9,787 nt of DNA from Emcibacter sp. Lineage in GTDB: Bacteria; Pseudomonadota; Alphaproteobacteria; Sphingomonadales; Emcibacteraceae. Location: positions 1 to 9,787 of the forward strand of contig JAGLJX010000149.1 in assembly GCA_023142175.1 (NCBI GenBank), read 5' to 3'. Below are positions 1 to 6,641 of the stretch, in pieces. Both the position numbers and the translations under genes were made by a program. Numbering within the stretch: position 1 is the first letter of the stretch; each line of letters begins with the position of its first letter. The notes below the pieces were generated by a model. It made no database searches. It saw nothing but the letters and a program-made list of their open reading frames with translations, and had not been told where the DNA came from.

Positions 1-84
1 ACCGTTGTAGGGGTATTGGTTGAGGTTCCTGTCATGCTGTCACTGGTCGCCATTGCCAACCGGACACGGCATTATTTCCCTTGA
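1..84 (+). CDS. acr3: ACR3-family arsenite efflux permease, C-terminal fragment
   Basis: Frame 1 is open from the window edge to a TGA at 82-84 and encodes the last 27 residues, including VGVLVEVPVMLSLVAIANR. This is the signature end of ACR3 (BART superfamily) arsenite transporters: a final membrane helix with the conserved VLVEVPVML stretch, then a short basic tail. The family exports arsenite across the inner membrane using the proton motive force. The rest of the gene, and any arsR/arsC neighbours, lie upstream outside the window. The last 13 bases overlap the 3' end of the convergent gene at 72-473. Assignment rests on recognising this short motif, so the family is likely but the subclass is not certain. 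Confidence 0.78.
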   Translation, partial: TVVGVLVEVPVMLSLVAIANRTRHYFP

Positions 85-473
85 TCCGGCTTCAGATACT
101 GCCGCAACCACGCCAGTGCATCTTCTTCGTTATCGAATAGCTTGGTGGGGTAGGGGTTTTTATGAATACTCATAAAGATATTACCCAACACCCGCCCGAC
201 CTTAGTTGGGCTAACAACGGCCATGGCAGATGTAACATCCGCAACCCATTTCGAACGGCACATTTCAGCGATCTTAACCCGAACGCTGACCGCTGCCTCT
301 CCTACGACCATAACAGGTAATTTTCTCCCCGGCGCTAATTTCCGCTGAATATCTGCCCTGTAAACAACATGTTCTACAGTCACCATAATAGTGCCAAAAT
401 GTACATTCAAGATGCCGTCATCATCGATAACAATTTTCGGCATTTCAGGAGGATGGCTATATTTTGTAAGCAT
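72..473 (-). CDS. STAS/SpoIIAA-like small protein (DUF7793-like), function unknown
   Basis: A 133-residue soluble protein with no signal peptide or membrane helix. It has the alternating strand/helix pattern of SpoIIAA/STAS-like folds: an N-terminal beta pair (IVIDDDGILNVHFGTIMVTV), a central strand (KLPVMVVGE), a segment TSAMAVVSPTKVGRVLGNIFM, and a closing PYPTKLFDNEEDALAWLRQYL helix. That last pattern (P-T-k-L-F-x-x-e-e-A-L-x-W-L) is typical of the STAS-like proteins now grouped as DUF7793. Such proteins are thought to be regulatory or scaffold modules; no enzymatic residue is evident. It is the last gene of a minus-strand cluster, 88 bp after the DUF2182 gene with no terminator between them. 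The ATG at 473 has no clear Shine-Dalgarno, and an inner ATG at 443 has none either, so the start is uncertain. Its 3' end overlaps the acr3 end. Confidence 0.7.
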   Translation of the reverse strand: MLTKYSHPPEMPKIVIDDDGILNVHFGTIMVTVEHVVYRADIQRKLAPGRKLPVMVVGEAAVSVRVKIAEMCRSKWVADVTSAMAVVSPTKVGRVLGNIFMSIHKNPYPTKLFDNEEDALAWLRQYLKPDQGK

Positions 474-561
474 AAGTAACTATGTCCGCACTATAAAGCT
501 ATAACATCAGCGTGAAATACTATACAGAAAGTTCAACCGGAGCAAGTAAATTAGAATAAAA

Positions 562-1356
562 TTACATAGCTAGTCTCAACATATTCCCCCCCGTAACAAT
601 TAAAGCAAGACCGCCTGCATATCCCACCCAATGACCGTTTGGCACAAGTTTTTCAAACAATACAAAAAGTGCCAGGCCGCCAATCCAATATAGATTCATA
701 ATACCGCCGAAAAATAACAAGGCCATTAAGAACCAGCAACAACCGAGACAGAAACCACCATGCTCCAACCCCATAAGAAACGCACCCCTGCGACCCGGCC
801 GCCGCCGTTCTGTAAGAAACCGTACTGGCTCCCGGCAATGATTAAGACAAGCACGCTTGAGCGGTGTGAATTGATATATCCCCGCCGCCAGTAAAATACC
901 TGCTCCGAGATATGTGCTGGTAACCATCATGGTCATTGGTGAAGCCAGAGCGCGAAACTCCAGCAACCATTGCAATAATGTAGCAAGAAAGCTGAAGAAT
1001 GCCCAAGCTGACAGATAACCCGCCAAGAAAAGTCCCGCTTTAAGCATAACGTCTTTCGCTGGCTTCATTTGCCTGTTCAATGCCGCATACAGCAGAATTG
1101 TCGGCGAAGCACTAGGGACCATCATGGCAATCATCATCACCCACCACATGAGAAATACCAGACTGAAATAGCCCGGCGTCCATAGGGCAGGCATCATCAT
1201 CATCGACTTATTCATGCTGCCCGTCATTTCGATGGCTGACATTTGCATACCAACACCAAACAGCGTGTATAGGGTCGCCAGCAAGATAACAATGGAAAGC
1301 CCGGCAATGACTATTATGCGGTCCTGACGAAGCAGTCCTTCCAGAGTTACACTCAT
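562..1356 (-). CDS. DUF2182 predicted metal-binding integral membrane protein
   Basis: A 264-residue polytopic inner-membrane protein with about six to seven hydrophobic segments (around residues 13-35, 62-80, 105-130, 145-162, 200-220, 222-235 and 243-260). Family hallmarks are visible: W-W-V-M-M-I-A-M-M-V-P-S at 71-82, the C-x3-C loop KRACLNHCREP (C170, C174), and HGGFCLGCCW (H199, C203, C206, C207) followed by F-E-K (234-236). The loop before helix 2 is very Met-rich (M44, M48, M52-M55), suiting soft-metal ligation. DUF2182 is annotated as metal-binding only by prediction; substrate and activity are unknown. Its ATG overlaps the TGA of the DUF1326 gene (ATGA, 1353-1356), and AGAAGG (1362-1367) inside that gene is a good ribosome site, so the two are probably translationally coupled. 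A membrane partner for the Cys-rich DUF1326 protein is a reasonable inference. Confidence 0.9.
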   Translation of the reverse strand: MSVTLEGLLRQDRIIVIAGLSIVILLATLYTLFGVGMQMSAIEMTGSMNKSMMMMPALWTPGYFSLVFLMWWVMMIAMMVPSASPTILLYAALNRQMKPAKDVMLKAGLFLAGYLSAWAFFSFLATLLQWLLEFRALASPMTMMVTSTYLGAGILLAAGIYQFTPLKRACLNHCREPVRFLTERRRPGRRGAFLMGLEHGGFCLGCCWFLMALLFFGGIMNLYWIGGLALFVLFEKLVPNGHWVGYAGGLALIVTGGNMLRLAM

Positions 1357-1991
1357 GCAGCCCTTCTAACAGGGCCGTCATTGCTGAGGTGATATTTATT
1401 AAATTGACCATAACTGTCTTTAAGGCTTAACTTGATAGCGCCGATGGCCTCGGTGCTGGCGCTTCCCATTTCGGCAATGTCATATTCAAACCCATTGGGC
1501 AGATCGATGCGGGCGCGATGGGTCTCTCCCGTGACAGGATTACGAATAGGCTCCCCTACGGTTTTAAAAACATCCGGCACCATTATCTTGCCCACTCTCT
1601 CCTCTATATTAATTTCCAATGTTATGGCTTTGGAAAGGGTCGGGAGCTTGGTCGGACACATGGCTGAATAAACGAACCAAACCGTAGACATAGGCTCGGT
1701 TTCTTCACCATGAATGATTTTCACGATAGCATCACGCTGCGCGTCACTGGCCTGCTCATCAACAATGACTTGCATCTTCCCATTACCCTCATGAACCGGA
1801 CCGGGCCACCATACAACCATAGCCGCCCGTAACCCATCTAAATTTACATCCCCAAAATGCCCCTTATTAATTTGAATACCTACAACAGCTTCACAACTAC
1901 CGTGCGTAGGTAGAGCGTTAAACTGACAGGGGCAACCATAATCACAATTACAATTGCCAAATTCCTCGCCCTCTATTTCCCAAGGTATCAT
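1353..1991 (-). CDS. DUF1326 domain protein with CxCx3CxC motif
   Basis: A 212-residue soluble protein of the DUF1326 family. The N-terminus, WEIEGEEFGNCNCDYGCPCQ, holds C14, C16, C20 and C22 (CxCx3CxC), followed by H30 and C33. This cluster is the family signature and looks like a metal or thiol-redox site. The rest (GDVNLDGLRAAMVVWWPG..., then a beta-rich C-terminal half with GETHRARIDLPNGFEYDIAEMGS) matches the family layout. No biochemical role is established. The reading frame extends upstream to an ATG at 2030, but that codon has no ribosome site. The ATG at 1991 has GGAG seven bases upstream and begins MIPWEIEGEEF, as relatives do, so 1991 is chosen. It is the first gene of the DUF1326-DUF2182-STAS cluster. 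Confidence 0.9.
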   Translation of the reverse strand: MIPWEIEGEEFGNCNCDYGCPCQFNALPTHGSCEAVVGIQINKGHFGDVNLDGLRAAMVVWWPGPVHEGNGKMQVIVDEQASDAQRDAIVKIIHGEETEPMSTVWFVYSAMCPTKLPTLSKAITLEINIEERVGKIMVPDVFKTVGEPIRNPVTGETHRARIDLPNGFEYDIAEMGSASTEAIGAIKLSLKDSYGQFNKYHLSNDGPVRRAA

Positions 1992-2167
1992 TTTATTTCT
2001 CCAAAAAATAAATTCCCCTTCTGCAACCATAACATAAATAAACTATTTTTAACACAACCCAATACCATAGGAAATGGCCGCACTTACATTAGATGATTAA
2101 GCAGCCGGATGTTACTTGTATGGCCTAGGTAAGAGGCCGGTTGATCACTTTAAGAAAGAGGTTATCC
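1992..2167. other. Intergenic stretch upstream of the DUF1326 gene
   Basis: No credible gene is seen here on either strand. It must hold the promoter of the minus-strand DUF1326 cluster, because a strong minus-strand terminator lies immediately upstream (2168-2197). A weak candidate is TTGGGT followed, after about 16 bases, by TATTTA, close to the start codon; it is not convincing. A small GGCC...GGCC repeat near 2122-2138 has no obvious role. Confidence 0.4.
1999..2002 (-). promoter_or_regulatory. Shine-Dalgarno deciding the DUF1326 start
   Basis: GGAG read on the minus strand, seven bases before the ATG at 1991. The alternative upstream ATG (2030) is preceded only by A/T-rich sequence without a purine tract. 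This favours a 212-residue rather than a 225-residue product. Confidence 0.65.
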
Positions 2168-2197
2168 AAAAAAAATGCCGGGTTAAAAAACCCGGCA
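2168..2197 (-). terminator. Strong intrinsic terminator (minus strand)
   Basis: A perfect 9-bp inverted repeat TGCCGGGTT/AACCCGGCA (2176-2184 and 2189-2197) with a four-base loop is followed, on the minus strand, by eight T (2175-2168). The plus strand has no T tract after the stem, so it acts for minus-strand transcripts: the candidate sRNA and/or read-through from yqgE, whose stop codon lies about 190 bp upstream. Confidence 0.85.
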
Positions 2198-2330
2198 AGT
2201 TACAAAATATAGGGAGGCTTCATATCTAGGGAAAATATGAAACAGCCATGCTCCACAATAGGAGGGAAGGGAACACAGCAGATTGAGAAATTCGGGGAGA
2301 ATTTTCAATCAAAGATGTCTTAAACATCTA
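2168..2330 (-). ncRNA. Candidate small RNA with C-rich (UCCC) hairpin loops
   Basis: Read on the minus strand this segment is a chain of hairpins. Stem 1: AGATGT/ACATCT (2313-2329). Stem 2: a 6+6 bp stem with one bulge (2281-2310) presenting the loop UCCCC. Next is a C-rich tract with CCCUUCCCUCC and a small CUCC/GGAG stem (2251-2264). Stem 3: UUCAUAU/AUAUGAA (2219-2241) with UCCC in its loop. A further CCUCCC tract precedes a 9-bp terminator stem with an eight-U tail (2168-2197). A TATATT (2336-2341) is well placed as a -10, though the -35 is poor. No open frame of note exists. C-rich loops that pair with Shine-Dalgarno sequences are known in Staphylococcus Rsa RNAs and in the CCUCCUCCC-containing CcsR RNAs of Rhodobacter. 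It could instead be the 3' UTR of yqgE or a product processed from it. Confidence 0.45.
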
Positions 2331-2385
2331 AGGTGAATATAGGGGGTTGGTAGTTACACGACCAGTGGCTAAATACTCAATGCAG

Positions 2386-2973
2386 CTATGCATTCCCCGC
2401 ATAGGTTGATAGCATGGTTATGTTAACGCCGAGCTTTGCCATCGCGCGGGCCCATTTCAAATCCAGATCGGTTCGAAAGAGCAATTCTTCATCTGCTTCA
2501 ATATTAAGCCAGCTGTTACGGTTTATCTCTTCCTCAAGCTGACCCCCGCCCCATCCGGTATAACCAAGTGCCACAATATAATTGGCAGGCCCCGTTCCCT
2601 GCGCTATGGCAGATAAAATATCAACCGTTGCGGTCAAGGCGATGGTTTCCGAAATGACCATAGTTGATTTCTGAACATAATCTGCGGTATGCAGGACAAA
2701 CCCGCGACCGACCTCAACCGGGCCTCCGGCATGAAGGGTAATTTCCTCATCTTCTTTTTCAAGGAGAAAAAGCTGTTCAGAATCATAAGTAACATCCAGT
2801 TGATCCAGCAGGTTGGGGAAGTCGATATTTACCGCATGGGAATTAATCACTATCCCCATAGCCCCTTCTTCGCTATGGCTACACATATAGATGACACTGC
2901 GGTCAAAACGCGGGTCAGTCATGCTCGGCATGGCAAGTAATAACTGTCCGTCAAGATAGGTTGCTTTAATCAT
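2386..2973 (-). CDS. yqgE: YqgE/AlgH family protein (UPF0301)
   Basis: 195 residues, the usual length for the family. Diagnostic motifs run in order: YLDGQLLLAMPSMTDPRFDRSVIYMCSHSEEGAMGIVIN (residues 6-44), the central HAGGPVEVGRGFVLH, and GYTGWGGGQLEEEINRNSWL near residues 138-157. YqgE is a conserved cytoplasmic alpha/beta protein. A regulatory role was proposed for AlgH in Pseudomonas alginate production, but the molecular function is not settled. The start at 2973 yields the family N-terminus; the ribosome site is modest (AGGT, 11 bases upstream). The gene is divergent from the DsbD-domain gene, with about 106 bp between the two start codons. In several alphaproteobacteria, as I recall, yqgE sits beside DsbD-domain and peroxiredoxin genes, which fits this neighbourhood. 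Confidence 0.93.
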   Translation of the reverse strand: MIKATYLDGQLLLAMPSMTDPRFDRSVIYMCSHSEEGAMGIVINSHAVNIDFPNLLDQLDVTYDSEQLFLLEKEDEEITLHAGGPVEVGRGFVLHTADYVQKSTMVISETIALTATVDILSAIAQGTGPANYIVALGYTGWGGGQLEEEINRNSWLNIEADEELLFRTDLDLKWARAMAKLGVNITMLSTYAGNA

Positions 2974-2997
2974 TTAAATTTACGACCTGAATATATA

Positions 2998-3027
2998 TTG
3001 ACATAATTTTCACATAATATTGATTAT
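2998..3027 (+). promoter_or_regulatory. Candidate sigma-70 promoter of the DsbD-domain gene
   Basis: A perfect TTGACA (-35, 2998-3003) is followed after 18 bp by GATTAT (3022-3027) as a possible -10, in a very A/T-rich stretch with other TA-rich hexamers nearby. Transcription from here would begin near 3034. That would exclude the TTG codon at 3020 as a start and agrees with the ATG at 3080. Confidence 0.4.
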
Positions 3028-3079
3028 GATACCCATATATGAACTATATAATAATAGTCTTGGAATAAACAGAAACAAA

Positions 3080-3910
3080 ATGAGCATGATGAGAAGTATA
3101 CCTTTTTCCATAGCCGTTGCCGGCCTGATATATCCCGTTATTTTTCCACAGACGGCACTTGCGGAAAATTTATCATCCAGATGGACCATTGATCAATATA
3201 CCAAGTCACGCTTGTTTGTTGGCGGTTATGACACAGAAAAAAAGATACTCCATCTGGGCTGGCAGCTATCGCTTAAAGATGGCTGGAAGACCTATTGGCG
3301 CACACCGGGAGATGCCGGATTGCCGCCGCACTGGTCATGGAAAGAAAAACGTAACGTCAATACCATTACGGTTAAATGGCCCAAGCCGGAGCTATATCAT
3401 ATCTTCAACATGGATACTTTTATTTATCATGATGAGATAACCCTGCCCATAGAGGTGAAAATTACCGATTCTGGCGAGCCGGTATCCCTTGCCCTAGACT
3501 TGCAATATTTAATCTGCGCAGATGTCTGTATTCCACAGGAGGGAAGCTACCGTCTTGAGGTTTCTTCCCTAAAGAACATTAAAATATCCCGCTTTCAGAA
3601 GGCTCAACTTAATCGCTATCGTGATCTGGTTCCTGCCAAAATACCCGGCAAGGATATTTTAGCCGCCTCTGATAAAAAACAGCCAGATATACTGACAATC
3701 CACTTGCCGGAAAGTTATACCCAAGTCGAGGATATCATTGTCGAAGGGCCGGACGGCATCTTGTTCGGGCGGGCCACTTCAACGGGCAAAGGCAGGTTTG
3801 AAGTTTCCTATAACAAGAAACACTCACTGGCAGGACAAAATTTGACCCTGACCTTGTTACTCAAAAATGGCGGGGCCAATGAGGCTAAGGTTACTGTCCA
3901 TCAGCGATAA
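3080..3910 (+). CDS. Secreted DsbD/ScsB N-terminal-like disulfide reductase domain protein
   Basis: 276 residues from the ATG at 3080. A Sec signal peptide (basic R5, hydrophobic core, TALA|EN cleavage after about residue 28) sends it to the periplasm. The body matches the periplasmic alpha domain of DsbD/ScsB: GWQLSLKDGWKTYWRTPGDAG (about 60-80), IFNMDTFIYHDEITLPIEV, and the cysteine pair ICADVCIP (C146, C150; Cx3C as in ScsB-type domains). Full DsbD/ScsB proteins add eight membrane helices and a thioredoxin domain; neither is present, so this is a stand-alone domain needing an unknown electron donor. The frame continues upstream to a TTG at 3020, but residues before M21 would spoil the signal peptide. 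M1, M3 and M4 of the short form are all possible starts; only a weak GGA lies 15 bases upstream. Confidence 0.85.
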   Translation: MSMMRSIPFSIAVAGLIYPVIFPQTALAENLSSRWTIDQYTKSRLFVGGYDTEKKILHLGWQLSLKDGWKTYWRTPGDAGLPPHWSWKEKRNVNTITVKWPKPELYHIFNMDTFIYHDEITLPIEVKITDSGEPVSLALDLQYLICADVCIPQEGSYRLEVSSLKNIKISRFQKAQLNRYRDLVPAKIPGKDILAASDKKQPDILTIHLPESYTQVEDIIVEGPDGILFGRATSTGKGRFEVSYNKKHSLAGQNLTLTLLLKNGGANEAKVTVHQR

Positions 3911-3943
3911 AAAAAGGGAAGCACAATGGCTTCCCTTTATTAA
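3909..3943. terminator. Bidirectional intrinsic terminator between convergent genes
   Basis: Inverted repeat AAAGGGAAGC (3913-3922) and GCTTCCCTTT (3929-3938), a 10-bp stem with a six-base loop. The minus-strand reading has seven T after the stem, a strong terminator for the TonB receptor gene that ends at 3960. The plus-strand reading has a shorter TTTATTAATAA tail for the DsbD-domain gene. Confidence 0.85.
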
Positions 3944-3959
3944 TAACTGAAGATAAATT

Positions 3960-6446
3960 TTAGAAGTTGAACACTGCCTCAACCCCATAAGTCCGTGGCA
4001 GGTTCGGGAACCGAGCGATAGTACCAAAGAAGTCCCGCAGATCATCAACATATTTCCGCTGATCAGTAAGGTTCTTACCCCAAAGATAAACTTCCCAACC
4101 TGCACTATTGGAAATCAGTCCAACCCGCGCATTGATCATTGTCATTGATTCAATGTAATCGAACGGTGTTTGAACCGCACCAAAGAAGGGCGATATTGGA
4201 TTAAGATCAGCAACAGTATCGTTATTCACTGTTGTGTAAAATCCGCTTCTATAGGTTAGGTCGACACGCATCAACAAGGTTGAATCGAAATCTTCAAGTT
4301 CATGATAATATTGCGCACTGAAAGATGCATTTGATGTTGTCGCATTCGGCAGACGGTTTCCAGAAACATCCGACCCTCCAGCGCCTCCTTCAAGGAATTC
4401 ATCAAAGGTAGCATCAAGAACACCTAGCGACCCATTGAAAGACAATTCATCCGTAGCATGCCACGTCGCTTCAACTTCGATACCCTTAGTACTGACTTTC
4501 GCCGCATTGGTAATACGGATAGATGTCCGGCCGCCGCCAAGGTCAACAAACTGGTTAACCTGATAGTCGTCATAGTTGGATATAAATCCAGCCATATTCA
4601 ACTTAATCCGATTATCCATGAAGCTGCCTTTAAAGCCGACCTCGAAACTATCTACAGTTTCTTTATCAAATTCAAGCCCAGCATTGGCAATCAACTCATC
4701 TGCGTTAATGAAATCAAGGTTAAAGCCACCACTCTTATAACCCGATGAATATTTGGCATAAATATTCACGTCATCAGTCACCGCATACATCAGGTTAATA
4801 GACGGCGCGAAGAATTTATCCTGCCTGTCATTGATCAGCGGTTGTGGGTTCAATGGATCAGGACCCGTTGTACCAGTATTAAAAGCAAGGTTATTCAAAC
4901 TGATGAAGGGGGCAAGCTGTGCCGCGGCCGCAGGAGAGAAGAAATTCACCGCTGCAATAGATTCTACGCTAATTGTAGTACCAATAGTATTGCCGGCATT
5001 TTCAGGATTTACCAAATCAGGCAGACCTGATAATGAATCTGGAATAAGCAATGGATGACCTGAGAAGCGACCGTCTGCTGTCCAGTTAACGTCTTTATCT
5101 TCGATGGAATAACGCATACCGAAACCAATTTTAAATCTATCGGTAACCTTATACATTCCATTGAAATAAGCCGCATAACTTTTTGTGTTTACGATACCAA
5201 AATTGGTTGTTTTATCAACGCCTGGTACACCAAAACCTAATGTCTGACGAATAACCTCATTCGCTGCCACTGGCACACCAAACACTTGGAAGAAACCCTC
5301 GAAGAAATCCGTACCAATATTGGCATCACGCTGGGTTTCAGCTTCCTGATCATAATAATAGAGCCCAACCATATAGGTGAATTTCTCATCATCGGGTGAG
5401 ATGAACTGAAGTTCTTCGGTGAATTGCTTATATTTATCGGCGAATCTAATGGTCACAATATCCAGTGGGGAATAGTCGGTCTGGTTAGTATAAACCGCAT
5501 CAGTATTGCGATATCCGGTTATGGACTTAATAGTGAAGCCACTATCCAGTTCATAATTTAGATCCAGATGGCCGCCATAAACGTCTCTTTTATCATCTGG
5601 GTCTAGATCAAAAGCCACTTCCCGATCGTTCGGTGCGGTCTGATTGGGGAATAAATTGAAGGTATCTGTCAGTGGTTTACCCACCAGAATCAAAGCATCA
5701 CTATTCAAGCCGTCAAACGAGGCGTTGATCTCAAACTGGTCACTGGCCTGAATGCGGAGTTGCGCACGGTAAGCCAAACTATCAACTTCCATCAAATTAT
5801 TGCCCGTGACAATATTCTTCACATAACCATCACGGTCTGCTTTAGCGATAGTGAATTTAGTGAATACCTTATCGGAAATCGGAATATTCACACTAGCTTT
5901 AAATTCCGTATAACCCAGATTACCCACATCTGCGGTAACCTGTCCGGCGAATTCTTCATTTGGTTTTTTGCTCACCAGATTGATAGCACCCGCCACGGTA
6001 TTTTTACCAAACAAAGTCCCCTGTGGGCCACGAAGAACTTCAACACGTTCCAGATCAAGCAGTTCTTGGTTAAGTGATGGGGACTGCCCCATATAAACAC
6101 CGTCCACATAAACACCCACACGGGCATCAAAACCAATGTTCCGGCTTTGCGCGCCAACACCGCGAATGGTCACGGTTGAGCGAAAGTCATTGGACTGGCT
6201 GATTTGCAGGTTTGGAATATATTCCGCAATTGATTTCAAGTCGCGCACGCCGGTCTGGTCAATCTGCTCTGATCCCAAAGCTGACATAGAGATCGGAACA
6301 TCTTTCATACGCTCAGATCTTTTTGTCGCCGTAACAACAATATCTTCAATGACAAAGTCTTCATCTGCTGCGAAGGCCGTATAGCTGGTCGCCGATAATG
6401 CGGTGGTAAGTGCGATTATAGACGAAATTGTGGTGTATTTATTCAT
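3960..6446 (-). CDS. TonB-dependent outer-membrane receptor
   Basis: 828 residues. A signal peptide (MNKYTT..., cleavage near AFA|AD at 26) is followed by a TonB box (IEDIVVTATK, about 33-42). A plug domain (about 45-160) carries DVPISMSALG, TIRGVGAQS, VGVYVDGVYMG and VEVLRGPQGTLFGKN. A 22-strand barrel with typical alternating aromatic strands follows, ending ...YGVEAVFNF with the terminal Phe recognised by the Bam complex. Such receptors import scarce ligands across the outer membrane using energy from TonB-ExbBD, none of which is encoded here. The ligand cannot be read from sequence; the divergent solute symporter suggests a small organic solute rather than iron. No clear Fur box was seen upstream. 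The ATG at 6446 has GGGAG five bases upstream; a GTG at 6452 in the same frame overlaps that site and is rejected as start. Confidence 0.95.
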   Translation of the reverse strand: MNKYTTISSIIALTTALSATSYTAFAADEDFVIEDIVVTATKRSERMKDVPISMSALGSEQIDQTGVRDLKSIAEYIPNLQISQSNDFRSTVTIRGVGAQSRNIGFDARVGVYVDGVYMGQSPSLNQELLDLERVEVLRGPQGTLFGKNTVAGAINLVSKKPNEEFAGQVTADVGNLGYTEFKASVNIPISDKVFTKFTIAKADRDGYVKNIVTGNNLMEVDSLAYRAQLRIQASDQFEINASFDGLNSDALILVGKPLTDTFNLFPNQTAPNDREVAFDLDPDDKRDVYGGHLDLNYELDSGFTIKSITGYRNTDAVYTNQTDYSPLDIVTIRFADKYKQFTEELQFISPDDEKFTYMVGLYYYDQEAETQRDANIGTDFFEGFFQVFGVPVAANEVIRQTLGFGVPGVDKTTNFGIVNTKSYAAYFNGMYKVTDRFKIGFGMRYSIEDKDVNWTADGRFSGHPLLIPDSLSGLPDLVNPENAGNTIGTTISVESIAAVNFFSPAAAAQLAPFISLNNLAFNTGTTGPDPLNPQPLINDRQDKFFAPSINLMYAVTDDVNIYAKYSSGYKSGGFNLDFINADELIANAGLEFDKETVDSFEVGFKGSFMDNRIKLNMAGFISNYDDYQVNQFVDLGGGRTSIRITNAAKVSTKGIEVEATWHATDELSFNGSLGVLDATFDEFLEGGAGGSDVSGNRLPNATTSNASFSAQYYHELEDFDSTLLMRVDLTYRSGFYTTVNNDTVADLNPISPFFGAVQTPFDYIESMTMINARVGLISNSAGWEVYLWGKNLTDQRKYVDDLRDFFGTIARFPNLPRTYGVEAVFNF

Positions 6447-6451
6447 GATCA

Positions 6452-6456
6452 CTCCC
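6452..6456 (-). promoter_or_regulatory. Shine-Dalgarno deciding the TonB receptor start
   Basis: GGGAG on the minus strand, five bases before the ATG at 6446. The in-frame GTG at 6452-6450 shares its G with this site, so it cannot be the start served by it. Confidence 0.75.
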
Positions 6457-6487
6457 GAAGATTTTTATTATATTAAAACTAACGTTC

Positions 6488-6517
6488 ATACTATTCCCAT
6501 AAACACAAGGATATCAA
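6488..6517 (-). promoter_or_regulatory. Candidate promoter of the TonB receptor gene
   Basis: On the minus strand, TTGATA (6517-6512) and TAGTAT (6493-6488) are separated by 18 bp, placing transcription start near 6481 and giving a leader of about 35 bases. The rest of the 195-bp divergent region (6447-6641) is A/T-rich. For the symporter I saw only weak elements (TTGCAT at 6594-6599 without a good -10). Confidence 0.4.
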
Positions 6518-6641
6518 GTGTTTCATTCAATTACCGCTATATTATTTTCCTAAACAGTCAAATTTTTTGTATGCTACTGGTGAAAATTTCTGCTTGCATA
6601 TATGATTGCCTAGTAATAACACGGAAAAAAAACAGAAAAAT

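Noticed and set aside
1992..2030. Upstream ATG at 2030 for the DUF1326 gene.
   Set aside because: No ribosome site, and the added residues do not match the family; the ATG at 1991 has GGAG at a seven-base distance.
2211..2329. On the plus strand the same hairpins show GGGGA/AGGGA loops, resembling a CsrA/RsmA-titrating RNA (CsrB/RsmY type).
   Set aside because: The terminator stem has its T tract only on the minus strand and would lie at the 5' end of a plus-strand RNA; there is no plus-strand terminator after 2330. The minus-strand reading explains all elements.
3020..3079. TTG start at 3020 for the DsbD-domain gene.
   Set aside because: It would bury the signal peptide behind 20 polar residues and would overlap the candidate promoter; the ATG at 3080 gives a normal Sec signal.
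4458..6384. Several plus-strand open frames of 60-105 codons inside the TonB receptor gene.
   Set aside because: They lie antisense within a clearly coding frame, have no ribosome sites or recognisable motifs, and are best explained as shadows of the receptor.
6606..6641. TTG start at 6606 for the symporter.
   Set aside because: Adds a lysine- and asparagine-rich tail atypical of the family; the ATG at 6642 gives the PutP-like N-terminus, with residue numbering that matches PutP.
6447..6641. Search for a Fur box between the TonB receptor and the symporter.
   Set aside because: The region is A/T-rich, but no GATAATGATAATCATTATC-like palindrome was found, so iron regulation is not supported.
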